Shown here piece after piece: positions 38,040-49,187 of a stretch of 64,000 bases of DNA. The stretch is from positions 1 through 64,000 of the forward strand of contig QANU01058279.1 in assembly GCA_003254905.1 (NCBI GenBank), written 5' to 3'. The DNA comes from Nissolia schottii (Eukaryota > Streptophyta > Magnoliopsida > Fabales > Fabaceae). A program made the translations under genes and the position numbers. The first letter of the stretch is position 1; the number at the start of each line of letters is the position of its first letter. The notes beneath the pieces were generated by a model, which saw nothing but the letters and a program-made list of their open reading frames with translations, did no database searches and was not told the DNA's origin.

Positions 38040-38440
38040 AAGTCTGTTATGGTTTAAGGTTAGGATGCATTCAGTTTTAGGGTCCTGGGTTTTACATTTT
38101 GGGTTTAGGGTTTACGGTGTTGGATTCTGGGTTTTTGGTTTTGCCACATTGGTTTATGGTATATGGTCAATTCACCTGTGTTTGGTTTAGGGTTAGAGTT
38201 TGGGTTTAGGTCAATGGGTATAGGGTTTGGGGTTTTCAATTTATGTTTAGGGTTTTTGGTAGTGGGTGTTGCATTTAGGGTTAGAGTTTAGGTTTACGAT
38301 ATGTCTATGGTTAGGGGTTACGGTTAAGTTTTCAGTGTTGGGTTTATCGCTTAGGGTTTATGGTTTAGGGGTTAGGGTTAGGTTTTCGTTGTTGGGTTTA
38401 TGATTCAGGGCTACGGTTAGGATTTAGGATTTTGGGTCTA
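38040..38440. repeat. Telomere-like (GGGTTTA) tract, right terminal repeat of MULE 2
   Basis: About 400 bp of degenerate gggttta units, longer than the 250 bp of the left arm, so the arms have diverged in length. Confidence 0.7.
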
Positions 38441-39128
38441 TTCCTTAAATCTATACAACATGCCACAACAACAACAACTTAGACGCATAACAACAGCATA
38501 CAAATTATATTACACTGATGCAGATAACATACAATGCAGAAGTAACTCTATGTTGTAATTTACTATAATTTTTTAATAGAACTCCATACAGATAACATAC
38601 AATGTTACAATCAGCAAGAAAAACTATTGATTAAACTAATAAATATTGCATAAGTAAAAACTTACAAATACTGATGATATGATCAAAGTGGTGCAGCGGC
38701 CGCATCAAGTGCTCTGGAATTCTAGATATAGGAAATTTTAGGGAGATAAGGTGAATTTTAGCAAATGAGAGGAGTGTTGGAGAATGGGGGGAAAGGGTAA
38801 ACTTATATTAGCGTGGGGATGGATTCGCCAACCCGGTTGGCGAATTCAACCTGAATTCGCCAAACGCGTTGGCAATTTTAGTGAAACGTGGGTTTTGGGG
38901 TTTGCTCTAAATTCGCCAACCGTGTTGGCGAATTCAATATTATGTTATTTTTCTATTTTTCATTGAAATCGCTAACCGTGTTGGCGAATCTGACGTTGAC
39001 GTCCACGCGTCTCGCGGCGTTTACGTCAGTCAAAATAGGAATAGTTTAGTTATATGTTTTAAAATGAGGATATTTTGGTAATTAACTCTAGTAATAGCGG
39101 CAAAATAATAAAAAACTCTGAATATAAT

Positions 39129-39763
39129 TAAATACTTTTTCCCTTCTTTTTTGAATGCATTCGAGCTCGTGGGAGGTAGTAGTACCAATTGGTGACATTT
39201 AATGCAGAGCCAATTGGTTCAACTAATCTGTCAGAGAGGGTTTGAAATCGTCTCCCATCTTTGACGATCAGTCTCTTTCTTCTATTACGTGGTCGTTTAT
39301 TCGCAGCAACCACTTTGCCTTCTATAATGATTTCTTGTTTTATTTAATTAATGAAATACATTAATTTCAAACCTATCATTTTCGGAGGATCTATATTGTT
39401 TGAAAAAAAACTCAAACCTTTGTCGTGTCCTGTCACGTGATGTTTGAAAATTAACAGGTGTTTGTCATTTTCATTTTTTTCTCTTACTCACATCTGACAG
39501 AAAATATTATTATGTGAGCTATGTCTTGTTTACGTGTTTCTTTAGTCTCATTATATATTAGAGTAATTATATTTATAGAGTAATTATTATTTATAGAGTA
39601 CCATTTCAAAAATTCATCACTAATTATCATCGACCTAAATATAACCCTATATTTATCTAAAGTTAAAATTATTACGAGTAAAAGACAATCATACTTGATG
39701 TGCTTGATTTTTTTATTACTCGATGTGCTCAATAATTACCTAATAATTTCTTAATACTTTAAT
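39129..39763. repeat. Start of GRP segmental-duplication unit 4
   Basis: Matches 3920-4210 and 24610-25450: 'gagctcgtgggag', 'catttaatgc.gagccaatt', 'gtcgtttattcgcagc', 'cctttgtcgtgtc'. No gene. Confidence 0.6.
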
Positions 39764-39986
39764 CATGTTACATGTACACCTAATTTCATACACTCATACA
39801 TACACTATTAATAATGCACAAACTTTATCCTCATAAATGCACAAACATTACAAACTTGTAAATGATACTCTCAATTATACTTAATTAAGTGCAAAAACAT
39901 TACATGAGTTAAAACACAAACTTTATGTTTTTTAATATGAGGTGTATGTATAATGTATGATTTTTAGTATACTTGTAGCAGAACTC
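39764..39986. mobile_element. 223-bp MITE (family M)
   Basis: Perfect 9-bp duplication TACTTTAAT (39755-39763; 39987-39995). Ends catgttacatgtacacc and, inverted, GAGTTCTGCTACAAGTATAC. Confidence 0.88.
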
Positions 39987-40438
39987 TACTTTAATATAGC
40001 GTTTAAATGTACGATTAGCCAGTTGCAATTCTAGTCATTAAGTTCAAATTATGAAAAAATTATAATTTTAATAATTCATTATTAGACATGTATAAAAAAA
40101 GATAATAACATGCATATGCATGTAATTATATTTTGAATAAAATTGATAAAATCTATGTTCTTTTATAAATGTACTTAATAATGAATTGTTGAAATTGCAT
40201 GTATTTATACAAAAACTTCTCCTAATCTTGGAAGGGTATTTTCTTCACCTGCTCTTATGAAAGCATTTATGGTGAAAGTGCGTGAACGAATCCAAGTTTA
40301 TTTTGGTGTTTGATACGCCGCGGAGACAATCTTGGAGAGCACCATTCTTCTCCATCCAAATAATAGAATGACTCTCAGATTCAATTAATGATAGAGTTCT
40401 CCACCTATTTATATATGAAGTTTCATTGTATTTTTGAA

Positions 40439-40665
40439 GAGTTCTGTTACACGTACACAAAAAATCATACACCATACATATACTTCGTACTTATATACAT
40501 AAAGTTTGTGTTTTAACTCATGTAATGTTTGTGCACTTATTTAAGTATAGTTGAGAGTATCATTTACAAGTTTGTAATGTTTGTACACTTGTTAGAATAA
40601 AGTTTATACATTATTAATGGTGTACGTGTGGGTGTATGAAAGTGGGTGTACATGTAGCATTTTTG
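40439..40665. mobile_element. 227-bp MITE (family M), inverted orientation
   Basis: Perfect 9-bp duplication ATTTTTGAA (40430-40438; 40666-40674). Starts GAGTTCTGTTACACGTACAC and ends GGGTGTACATGTAGCATTTTTG. Confidence 0.88.
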
Positions 40666-40674
40666 ATTTTTGAA

Positions 40675-41842
40675 TGGAGAACAATCGTACCTAAGTTAAC
40701 ACGTACTCCCTGTGTCCTATATTGTTCGGTAATGTTTCTTGACAATAATTTACAGTGCCATCATAGTATTATCGTAGATTGTTTGTAGAAATACATTAAG
40801 TGAGATCCATGCAAGATTATTAAACTCGAAACTTTAAGTAAATTCGTGGAGTCTCAACAAATCTAAATTGTAAATTTGTAAGAGTTTCATAAGTAAAAAA
40901 TATGTGAGAAACAATATAACTAGGAACTAAACATAATTAAATATTGTATTTATAATTATAATTGAATAATATTAATTTTAAATTAAATTAATAAAAGAAA
41001 TATCATAAAATACACCTTAATGCATGACACTTAGTTGTTATGTCATATTTTATTATGTATATGCATTATTTTATATAGTTTGATAAAACCTAATTCAATT
41101 ATGATAAATATATAAAATTAGCTTACTAAACTGATATTGTCTAACGTAAACAAAGTTAGGTAAGTATCTAGAAAAGTTACAAAATTTGTACATTTTGAGG
41201 TAAAATCGTAAACTTGTAGGTAATTGAGAGTTTACTAAAAAAGAGTTTACATAAATGTTACCTCATTTTGTGTAGTAAAATCGTAAACTCGTAAGAATTC
41301 ACAAGTTAACTCAAGAATTTAACAGTCGTGATTCCATGTGTTTAAATAAGATATATCAATTAAGTCTCTCTCTCTAGCTTCTCTCTCTCTATTTTTGTTT
41401 CTCTCTCCAACATATTTGTAACCGTGTTCACAAAAGATGGTAACTTTTAACATGATGTGCAAAAGGGGAGGGGTTGTAACCTTGTTCAATAAAGTTTGTA
41501 ATGAAAATGTGCATTTTACATGGATGCGTGTGAGTAGATTAGAAAAAAGAGTGACTTCAGTTCAAAACTCATTATAATAGTTTGTAACGATAACACGAAA
41601 AGTTTGCAACCTTATTCAATCAAGTTTGTAACCAAAAAGATCATTTTACGGGGATGTGTGAGAGTAAAGCAGTAGAGAGAGTAACCAATTACAAACTCAT
41701 GATAATAGTTTGTAACAAAAACAACAAAAGTCATAACTTTATTCAATCACCTTTTTAACGAAAAAGTATGTTTACAAGAATGGGCATAGGTGTAAGAGAG
41801 AGATGACGACTTGATGGATGAGATAGTTTCAGATTTAATTTT
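40675..41842. other. AT-rich spacer
   Basis: No gene. 40711 starts 'ctccctgtgtcctatattgttcgg', a Stowaway-like end without a secure partner (possibly 'atgagatggagggag' at 42130). 41400-41800 repeats 'gtttgtaac...ttattcaatcaa' phrases several times. Confidence 0.4.
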
Positions 41843-41844
41843 AT

Positions 41845-41940
41845 ACTCACTTCGTCCATTTTTAGTTGTCATTTTTGACTTTATAGATATATTGTTGACT
41901 GGATGTATTTGGACGCAAAACTAAGAATGAACAGAGGGAG
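41845..41940. mobile_element. 96-bp Stowaway-like MITE
   Basis: Flanked by TA on both sides (41843-41844; 41941-41942). Left CTCACTTCGTCCATTTTTAG and, inverted right, CTCCCTCTGTTCATTCTTAG. Confidence 0.75.
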
Positions 41941-42539
41941 TATTTATTGTGAGACCCACATCCCATTGTTGCCTCTACGGTGGCACAAAATTTTGTTGTC
42001 CAAAAATCAGTGTCGCATATTATGTCACTTTCACCATTTTAGTACATTTATAAATTAATATATATGAATACAATTTTGTATCCATATAGATTGATTTATG
42101 AATGTAGTTAAAAAAACTCATAGATTATATGAGATGGAGGGAGTAATAACTTCAATATGATATATGCAATTTATGTTCTTTTATAGCTTTTATTTTGTTA
42201 AGAGAAATTTGTGTGTAATTATGTAGCGTCATATTAGATATGTTTTTCACTGTACATAAATTGACATTTTATGTTTAAGTGATGGTTCCACCCAAGGTGA
42301 AGACTAAAATGCCATATTTGTATGATATGAAATATATTCAGCATGATAGTTCATAACTACACCGTGTTTGCAAATGAGTAGGGTTGAAATAAGTAGGGTT
42401 TGCAAATGGACAAATTAGACCCTAGTTAAGGAATCAAAAAGTGATTTTTTAATTATTATTTTTAATGTATTTACCAGATTGAAAACTTAAAAATTGAAAA
42501 TTTTCAATCAAAACTTTTATTTTCTTAGATCCTTAAGGC

Positions 42540-43980
42540 CGTGTTTGCAAGTTTTATTTTAGGAGAAAGGAAAGATTTTGTCGAGCTACCAGCTCTCCAA
42601 TGAGAGTTATTTTTACTTTGTTTTTGTTTATGAAAGTTGGTTTATCTAAGGTAATTTAGGTGGTGTTTAGAGTAGTCTTTTAGTCCATTTTGATCTTGGT
42701 ATTGGTCATGGTCTTTGGTACATAAACATGCATATTTTTTAATGGTTTGAAGTATTTGTGGAATGAGTTTTAGGTTCAGAAATCATCAGAGTCAAGTGCT
42801 ATACAAATTGGAAATTTGGGGGCACTACTTGAGTATTGCATAGATAGATTGCAACCGAAATTGAATTTTTGGAGCACTACTCGAGTAGTGCTAGCCATTA
42901 CTCGAGTAGTGCATTGACAGAATGCACAAAGACTGAATTTTTGGAGCACTACTCGAATAGTGCTAGCCAATAGTGCTTGGACAAAAATCCAGAAGCCAAC
43001 TCGAATGGCACTACTTGAGTAATGGGATGGAAAAACTATAAAAAGAAAGTGAATGTCCTTTTTGGTAATTTTGACCGAGAACGTCAAAAGTGATTTACTC
43101 ATGCAGAGACAGAGGGCAACTCTAGAGGAGCGCAAGGAGCAAGATTGAAGGCGAAGGATATTCGAAGCGAGAATGGAGAAATCCTAATTTTTGGAAATTC
43201 TACTTGTAATTTCTCTGTGCAATTATTCCTCTACTCATACTCTATGTTTGTATTTGTTACCTCTTTGAACATGAGCTAATTCCCTTAGCTTAGGTTTTGA
43301 TGTTAACCTTTACTAATTTGTCAATTTAATTGAGTTTATTCAGTTTATGGTTGAATTGTTGTATTACTTTACACCTTGCTTAATGCTTTGATCGTCTGAT
43401 CACCAATTAATCATGATTTCTTGTCTTGTATGCAAGTTGAGAGGAGGAATACAAGAGTGCAATTGCTAAAGTAATTGTAGGTTGAGCGAAAGTTGGAGAT
43501 GAGTCAATGTGACCTATGTGTTTTCACTAGGAATTCATAGATAAATTTATGATTCAAATGAGTTGGTTTGTACTAAGAGATTAGGCATCTAATTTAGGAT
43601 AATATTATTATTTGTTCTTGAGAGATACTAGAAATTGAAATAGGAATTCCAAATAGCAATAGAGTAAATCATAAATTGGGTAATTAAAATTAAATTGATA
43701 AAAGTGTAATGAGTTGAGTCAAATGCCCTAAAAATTCTTGTCATTGAATTAAATCTCAATTTTCTCTTTGTTTTTCCTTTGTCTTTTGAATTGTTATTTG
43801 CTTATTTATTTTTATATATTCCATACTTCAAACATCAACTACATTATCTTTCAATCTTTTTAGTTATCAATTAAACTGCACAATTGATTTATCCTTATGG
43901 GTATGAAAACCTTTTTTATGACTTATTACTTGTACGACGTGATATACTTATCACAAAAAAATTGTATCATCAAGAACTTA
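42540..43980 (+). mobile_element. Gypsy-type (Athila/Tat-like) LTR remnant
   Basis: The segment ending 'acttgtacgacgtgatatac...gtatcatcaag' resembles the LTR end that precedes the primer-binding site at 62606-62622 (inverted). The middle phrases ('gagctaattcccttagcttaggttttgatg', 'caccaattaatcatgatt') are of the kind found in legume gypsy LTRs. It contains a set of CACTACTCGAGTAGTG palindromes (42820-43020). The left border is not fixed. Confidence 0.45.
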
Positions 43981-44140
43981 ATATATGTTAAAAATCATAA
44001 TTAAATCCTTTAAAACCTTTCATTTTCTTTTCTTTCTTTCTAAAATAAAATTCACAAAACACACCCGGACACCCTAAGTCAAATGTTAGAAGAAAAAAAA
44101 ACCAAATGAGTAAATTGTGATAGTCACATGGGGTTTCATA

Positions 44141-44307
44141 TAGCTACGTTGTCTACGTAGCAAGTTGGTAAAATGTTCAACAAATGCTACTTCATTTTCA
44201 TAGCCTACAATTGTTGACCATCATAGCTACTTTGTCGACGTAGCAAGTTGGTAAAATGTTCAATAAATGCTACTTCATTTTCATAGCCTACAATTGTTTA
44301 TCATTTA
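44141..44307 (+). promoter_or_regulatory. Duplicated GRP4 promoter module (2 x 83 bp)
   Basis: Two direct copies starting 'tagctac.ttgtc.acgtagcaagttgg' (44141 and 44224) through 'cattttcatagcctacaattgtt'. GRP2 keeps one copy; GRP1 has more diverged copies split by a MITE. Confidence 0.75.
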
Positions 44308-44374
44308 CACTCAACATGGAGAAGACTGAACTAGAGGGGGAGACAATGAACGGATTTTCAGGTCTTGTATTATT

Positions 44375-44409
44375 AGATTATAGATTATAGATTATAGATT
44401 ATAGATTAT
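44375..44409. repeat. (AGATTAT)5 minisatellite in GRP4 promoter
   Basis: Five perfect 7-bp units, then AGATTAG variants. GRP1 has about two units at the same place (7617-7637); GRP3 has only degenerate traces. Confidence 0.85.
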
Positions 44410-44534
44410 AGATTAGATAGATTAGATTTAGATAAGATACAATTAATATAGGCTACTGTCCCCAACTATACCAAATTGACAGATCCTTTGTCCTCTAATA
44501 CCCATTTCTCCCTCTCTCCCTCTCGCTCAACTCC

Positions 44535-44542
44535 TATATATA
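44535..44542 (+). promoter_or_regulatory. TATA box of GRP4
   Basis: TATATATA in the same conserved block as GRP1 and GRP3. Confidence 0.75.
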
Positions 44543-44640
44543 GACAGCACTCTCCCACTATTTTTCTCATCCCCCTTCACTACTAACTAAACACCTTATT
44601 TGAATATCGACCTTTCTAGTTTTCTTACCACTGAACAAAA

Positions 44641-45520
44641 ATGGGTTCAAAAGAAGCAACACTCATCCTAGGCCTGCTGGCCATGGTTCTTGTTATCTCC
44701 TCAGCTGTGGCAACTAGGAACTTAGCTGAGGCTTCCTCTGAAAAGGGTGAGAGACCCTAATTGCACTTTGGAATTTTGCATTATTTATAGTTCTATGAGC
44801 ATTTTTTAACTCAACAAATTTATTGTATGTGATGGGCTCCTATCACTTCCGTCCCAAAATATTTATCAATTGATTAGATACATTAATTTAAGAATGTATT
44901 AATTTTGCTTAGTGACAGATATTTTCAAACAGGCAGAGTAATTTATTGGATTACGATATGGATTCCTGTTATTTGATGAAAATGAAAGTCGCTTGTTTAT
45001 ATGATGATTTCAAGTTTTTTTAAAAAAAAAAACCTAAATATATAAATGGGGTCATCATAAAATTTATAAATCCTAGTTATTGTCTTTTAATTTTTCCTTC
45101 ACATACATGATCAAGTGAATCAACAACCAATAATTTTCAAATCGTATATTATTCATTTGTTGACAAAAATATGAGGAAATGCATGATCATTAATTTGATG
45201 TTTATCTTCATGGTTCATGTATACATGTGTTTGCAGCTGAATTTGTTGATGCCAAATATGGTGGTGGATACCACAACGGCGGAGGAGGGTACCACAACGG
45301 CGGTGGTGGGTATCACAACGGCGGTGGTGGGTATCACAATGGCGGAGGGTACCACAACGGTGGTGGAGGATACCACAACGGCGGTGGAGGAGGGGACCAC
45401 AACGGCGGTGGAGGATACCACAATGGCGGTGGAGGAGGGTACCACAATGGCGGCGGCGGCGGTGGATACCACGGAGGTGAAGCTGTTGATACCAAAACTG
45501 AGGCTAAGCCTCAAAACTGA
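44641..45520 (+). CDS. GRP4: secreted Gly/Tyr/His-rich protein, 2 exons
   Basis: Exon 1 is 44641-44746 and exon 2 is 45237-45520 (GT-AG, phase 1); the product is 129 aa. The signal peptide (MGSKEATLILGLLAMVLVISSAVATR) is followed by NLAEASSEK, EFVDAKYGGG, nine YHNGGGG-type units (one is DHN), YHGG and the tail EAVDTKTEAKPQN. Exon 1 differs from GRP1 and GRP3 by only a few codons, so this is a recent family member. It has a doubled promoter module, TATA box, CT-rich leader and AATAAA at 45609-45614. Role as for GRP1 (inferred). Confidence 0.88.
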
Positions 45521-45608
45521 TGAATCTGAGGCACTGTTGTGTTTGCTGTTGCTGTCTTGCTTTTCTGCAATATAAGATATGTAATGTATAATGTTAGTGT
45601 TTGGTATG

Positions 45609-45614
45609 AATAAA
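45609..45614 (+). terminator. Polyadenylation signal of GRP4
   Basis: AATAAA in 'tatgaataaatctctc'. Confidence 0.65.
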
Positions 45615-45891
45615 TCTCTCATTTTAGATCTTTGAAGAATTTATATGGTGACAATGAATTGGAAGGGCTAATACGATCCTATGTTAGTGTTAAACGACCC
45701 AAGTCAGTAGTTAACATGTCATATCAACACAATTTCATACAATGGCTAATTAAAGGAGGAGGAGGATATAAAATGCAACCAGGAGTTACAATATCAGGAC
45801 TATTAAAATGGGTTAAAGTCGTTGGAGTAGCTCAATTAACCATCATAAATGAATCAGTTAAATGTGAAAAAAAAATTAATCTAAAAGAATA

Positions 45892-46106
45892 TAAAATGTT
45901 ACATGTACACCCAATTTTATACACTTATACATACACCATTAATAATGCACAAACTTTATTCTCATGAGGCACAAACATTATAAACTTATAGATGATATTC
46001 TCAATTATACTTAATTAAGTGCACAGACATTACGTGCATTAAAACACTATATAAGTATATGGTGTATGTATGGTGTATATTTTTTGGTGTATGTGCAGCA
46101 GGAGTC
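45892..46106. mobile_element. 215-bp MITE (family M)
   Basis: Near-perfect 9-bp duplication AAAAGAATA / AAAAGAATT (45883-45891; 46107-46115). Ends taaaatgttacatgtacacc and, inverted, GACTCCTGCTGCACATACACC. An open frame running into it from 45632 is not considered a gene. Confidence 0.8.
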
Positions 46107-46194
46107 AAAAGAATTAACTCAATTTTACTCCAACCTTACCAGACTAGTTTGATAAGTTAAATGGGTTGCCCGTTTACTGACTTCTTTAAAACTA

Positions 46195-46242
<48 letters not shown>
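46195..46242. repeat. (AAT)16 microsatellite
   Basis: Sixteen uninterrupted AAT units. Confidence 0.95.
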
Positions 46243-46243
<1 letters not shown>

Positions 46244-46489
46244 TGTAAAAATGTACAACTATATTTAACGATATTTAATATTCATTTTCTCTCTCCCTAT
46301 TTTTTTTTCATTCTTTGTAATGACTCAAAAATTGTTACCGGCTTAAAAAGACTAATTTTCTTGCGGAAGCCTTCTAAATGTGCTAAAACATGAAACATGA
46401 ATAGAAATGTAACTAATTTAAATTGTATTTTAAAAAATGATTTTCTTTATAGCTGCCAACAACTAAAATTAATTTATATCTACTAAGTC

Positions 46490-47740
46490 CAACTAAGCAT
46501 GACGTTCGAAAACCCTATCTGTTACCTACTGGAGCAACTACTAACATAGGTACTCATACTATGTTGACCAACTGCTGGGGGAACTATGGGTCGATTGGTT
46601 GTGACGGCACTGACTGACTATTAATTAAATTACGATTGACTAGACTCTATACCATATGGACTCATGATTTGGTAACTACTAACGAAACTGCTAATATTGT
46701 CTTGGTTAAATGTTCTGTATATGCTATCACTAGGTTGATTATTTGTTCCAAGTTGTTCACTATTCTACTATAACTACTTCAATATTCAAGCAACTGCCCA
46801 TTATGTTGATGTAACTATGTTGGCTAATTGTTCTAAGTTGTTGCCTAACTACTAGAACTGTGTTGAATAGTTGGGTCTGTGGATGTGCTAAATCTGAGGA
46901 TAGGTCTTACCGAGTATGCAGAGTTCGTGCTAGGGAAATGATATATAATCAGTTTAAGCCAACTTGTGACATAAGTCTGCTATCCTAAGCTTCACATGTT
47001 ATACTGATTATGTTTTCCTTTAACATACTTGGTGATCTATCTAGGGCAAGTTTATTACTTAATTATAGGTTATGTCTATATAGCCTACATTACTACCAAT
47101 TATGAATAATCTGACTTCTAAGCTAATAAGCGTACATCCCTAAGCATATAATCTCTAAACATATTATCCCTATACTAACACATGCATAATAATATTATAA
47201 AACATAAAGGCACAATTGACCTAATTGAATGTAACTAAACCTCTACTCGCCTAAAATGGCCAAAGATTGAGGAGCACTAACAATAGACACTCTAAGCGGT
47301 GTAACATTGGCATTGCTTCTCCGCAACTCAACATTTGTATTGAACAAAACTCCCAACAATTAATGGAACCTTATGAGCTCTAAAGGAATTAGCAACTGTA
47401 ACATAGACAGACATGTTCTATTTATAGGGGAGTCAACACTCCCCACTTTATGGAGCTAAGCGGTGTGAGCTTAAAATCTTGATATCGCTACAACAGTCTA
47501 CTAGTTCCGCTCCGCTACAACGGTGAATGACTGTTGTAGCGGTCTTAGGCTAGGAGGGTCATCGCATTCTTCTCCTTAAAAGAATTTGATCCCCAAGTTC
47601 AACTAAACTGAATAATTCAACCAAAACTGACTGGCATGAGAACTAACAAGTTTGAACTTTACTGAGGCTAACAACTTTTAAGGGCTCCAATGCTTCCTAA
47701 TGTGCTACTCTAATATACCTTAATCTTGTTGAACAAGGGA
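46490..47740. repeat. LTR-like repeat, copy 1
   Basis: Matches 52490-53905 in the same orientation ('gactagactctataccatatggactcatg', 'ttaaaagaatttg.tccccaa'). No coding sequence. Its place before each of two peptide genes (C1, C2) suggests that repeat and gene were duplicated together. Confidence 0.65.
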
Positions 47741-47950
47741 GTCTTGTGTCGCTACATGTTACTAGTAATGCAGGACAAACTCAATAATTTTTCGAGCCAA
47801 CTGAAGTTATGTTGTCTTCGACATCAATTCTTTGAGTTGTGGCTTATTGGAGTTGCTCTTCGATTCCTAGAGAACCAGTCTGTGAGTGGATTTTTGTCTA
47901 TGGATAATGAGCTTTTTATGTGAGAACGTGAGATTAAATATGATTCATAT

Positions 47951-48183
47951 GAGAATGAGCTTATTGTGTGAGAACGTGAGAATGGATTTTCAACCATTAA
48001 ATTATATTTGTGTGGTCAAGATTGAATCTTGGAAAAGAAATATATCAGAATACATTTCAACCCATTAATTGATTTCTCTCCTGGATGATATATTTCTTTT
48101 TTAAGATTCAATCTGGACCACACAAATATAATCAAATGGTTGAAAATTCATTCTCACGTTCTTACATAAGAAGCTAATTCTCA
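47951..48183. mobile_element. Fold-back element (about 97-bp arms)
   Basis: Left arm 47951-48047 ('gagaacgtgagaatggattttcaacc...gtgtggtc') is an inverted copy of 48086-48183, with a 38-bp loop between. Absent from the matching position before C2, so it is part of an insertion at about 47772-48290. A third partial arm copy lies at 47906-47935. Confidence 0.75.
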
Positions 48184-49114
48184 CCTAAATTATCCCCTAT
48201 ATATATACAAACATATATATTGTTAAGAATAACACATCTAAATTGCTTTAATCAAGTTGTTGGCAACAAAATTAAATATGGCTTTCCGTTTATACTTTTT
48301 ATAGTTGAGACAATATCAAACTTACAATAATTATTATGGTTTCAGAGGAGAAGAGAAAAATAATCAATTTTAAATTTTAAATTTTATATATATATAAATC
48401 ATATTTCAATTTTTGTTACATAATGCAACTAAGGCCTCAAAATTTTAACTATTTTAACTTTATTTTGACTTAGATTTACACACATACATAAAAGATTAAA
48501 TTGTACTTTCATGCATGTTTTTTGTTTTCTTGTTTTTCTTTGATGTTTCATTAACTCTATTATTGTTTGTTTGAATAATTAGAACGTTTTAGATACAAAT
48601 ATGACACGATTGATCTTTATTTATTATTATAGGAATTTAGTTGATGTGTATTTGTTGTGTATGAAAAATGATAACAAATTTTTATCCAAATTGTTAATTA
48701 CTTTATTATTATTTTTATATTTTTTAAAAAGAAAAATCAATTAAGAGCTATTTTTGGATGATTTTGGTTTTTTTCCTAAAGAAATTAAAATTGACTTTAG
48801 TGCTTGATATAAATATATATTTATGATAATTTATTTTATTTTTCAAAAAGAAAATGAATAAAACATTTAATGTATAATTCAACCTACATTTTCATGTTGA
48901 CTATAGTTATTGATATAAATAGTTTATCATTATAACTTTAGTTTAAATATATACACACACAGTCAATAGTTCAATTAAATGTTATGTTGACTACGTTGGC
49001 AGATACCTAAATTTTCTAGGTACATTTTGAATACCATATCTCTAAAAGAAAAAAATAAATAAATAACTACCATTAACCAAACCTTTTGGGTTTGGGGGTC
49101 CATCGCTCACTCCA

Positions 49115-49124
49115 TTATATATAA
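49115..49124 (+). promoter_or_regulatory. TATA box of peptide gene C1
   Basis: TTATATATAA in 'actccattatatataacg', kept before C2 (54851-54860). Confidence 0.65.
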
Positions 49125-49187
49125 CGTTCATTTCTCTACATAATTTTCATATCTTTTATCGGCTAATAGTTCTAGTTTCCTACTAAA

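Larger units (their letters stand above)
34950..39118. mobile_element. Mutator-like element copy 2, complete, with 10-bp target-site duplication
   Basis: TGAATATAAT at 34940-34949 and 39119-39128. Terminal inverted repeats of roughly 900-1100 bp (34950 to about 35880; about 38040 to 39118) start GAGTTTTTT and contain 'ttttaaaacatataac', a CACGTCAGATTCGCC segment, several TTCGCCAAC/GTTGGCGAA palindromes and telomere-like tracts. The interior holds a broken transposase N-terminus (+) and a plant-mobile-domain-like fragment (-). The DDE catalytic domain is absent, so the element is non-autonomous. Confidence 0.88.

Noticed and set aside
35623..38440. Interstitial telomere from chromosome fusion
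   Set aside because: Tracts are degenerate, in mirror orientation, inside MULE terminal repeats, and repeated in another copy.
45632..45967. 111-codon frame after GRP4
   Set aside because: Runs from the GRP4 3' flank into a MITE. The related flank at 14300 does not keep the frame.
46195..46242. Coding poly-Asn or functional site
   Set aside because: Plain AAT microsatellite in AT-rich spacer.
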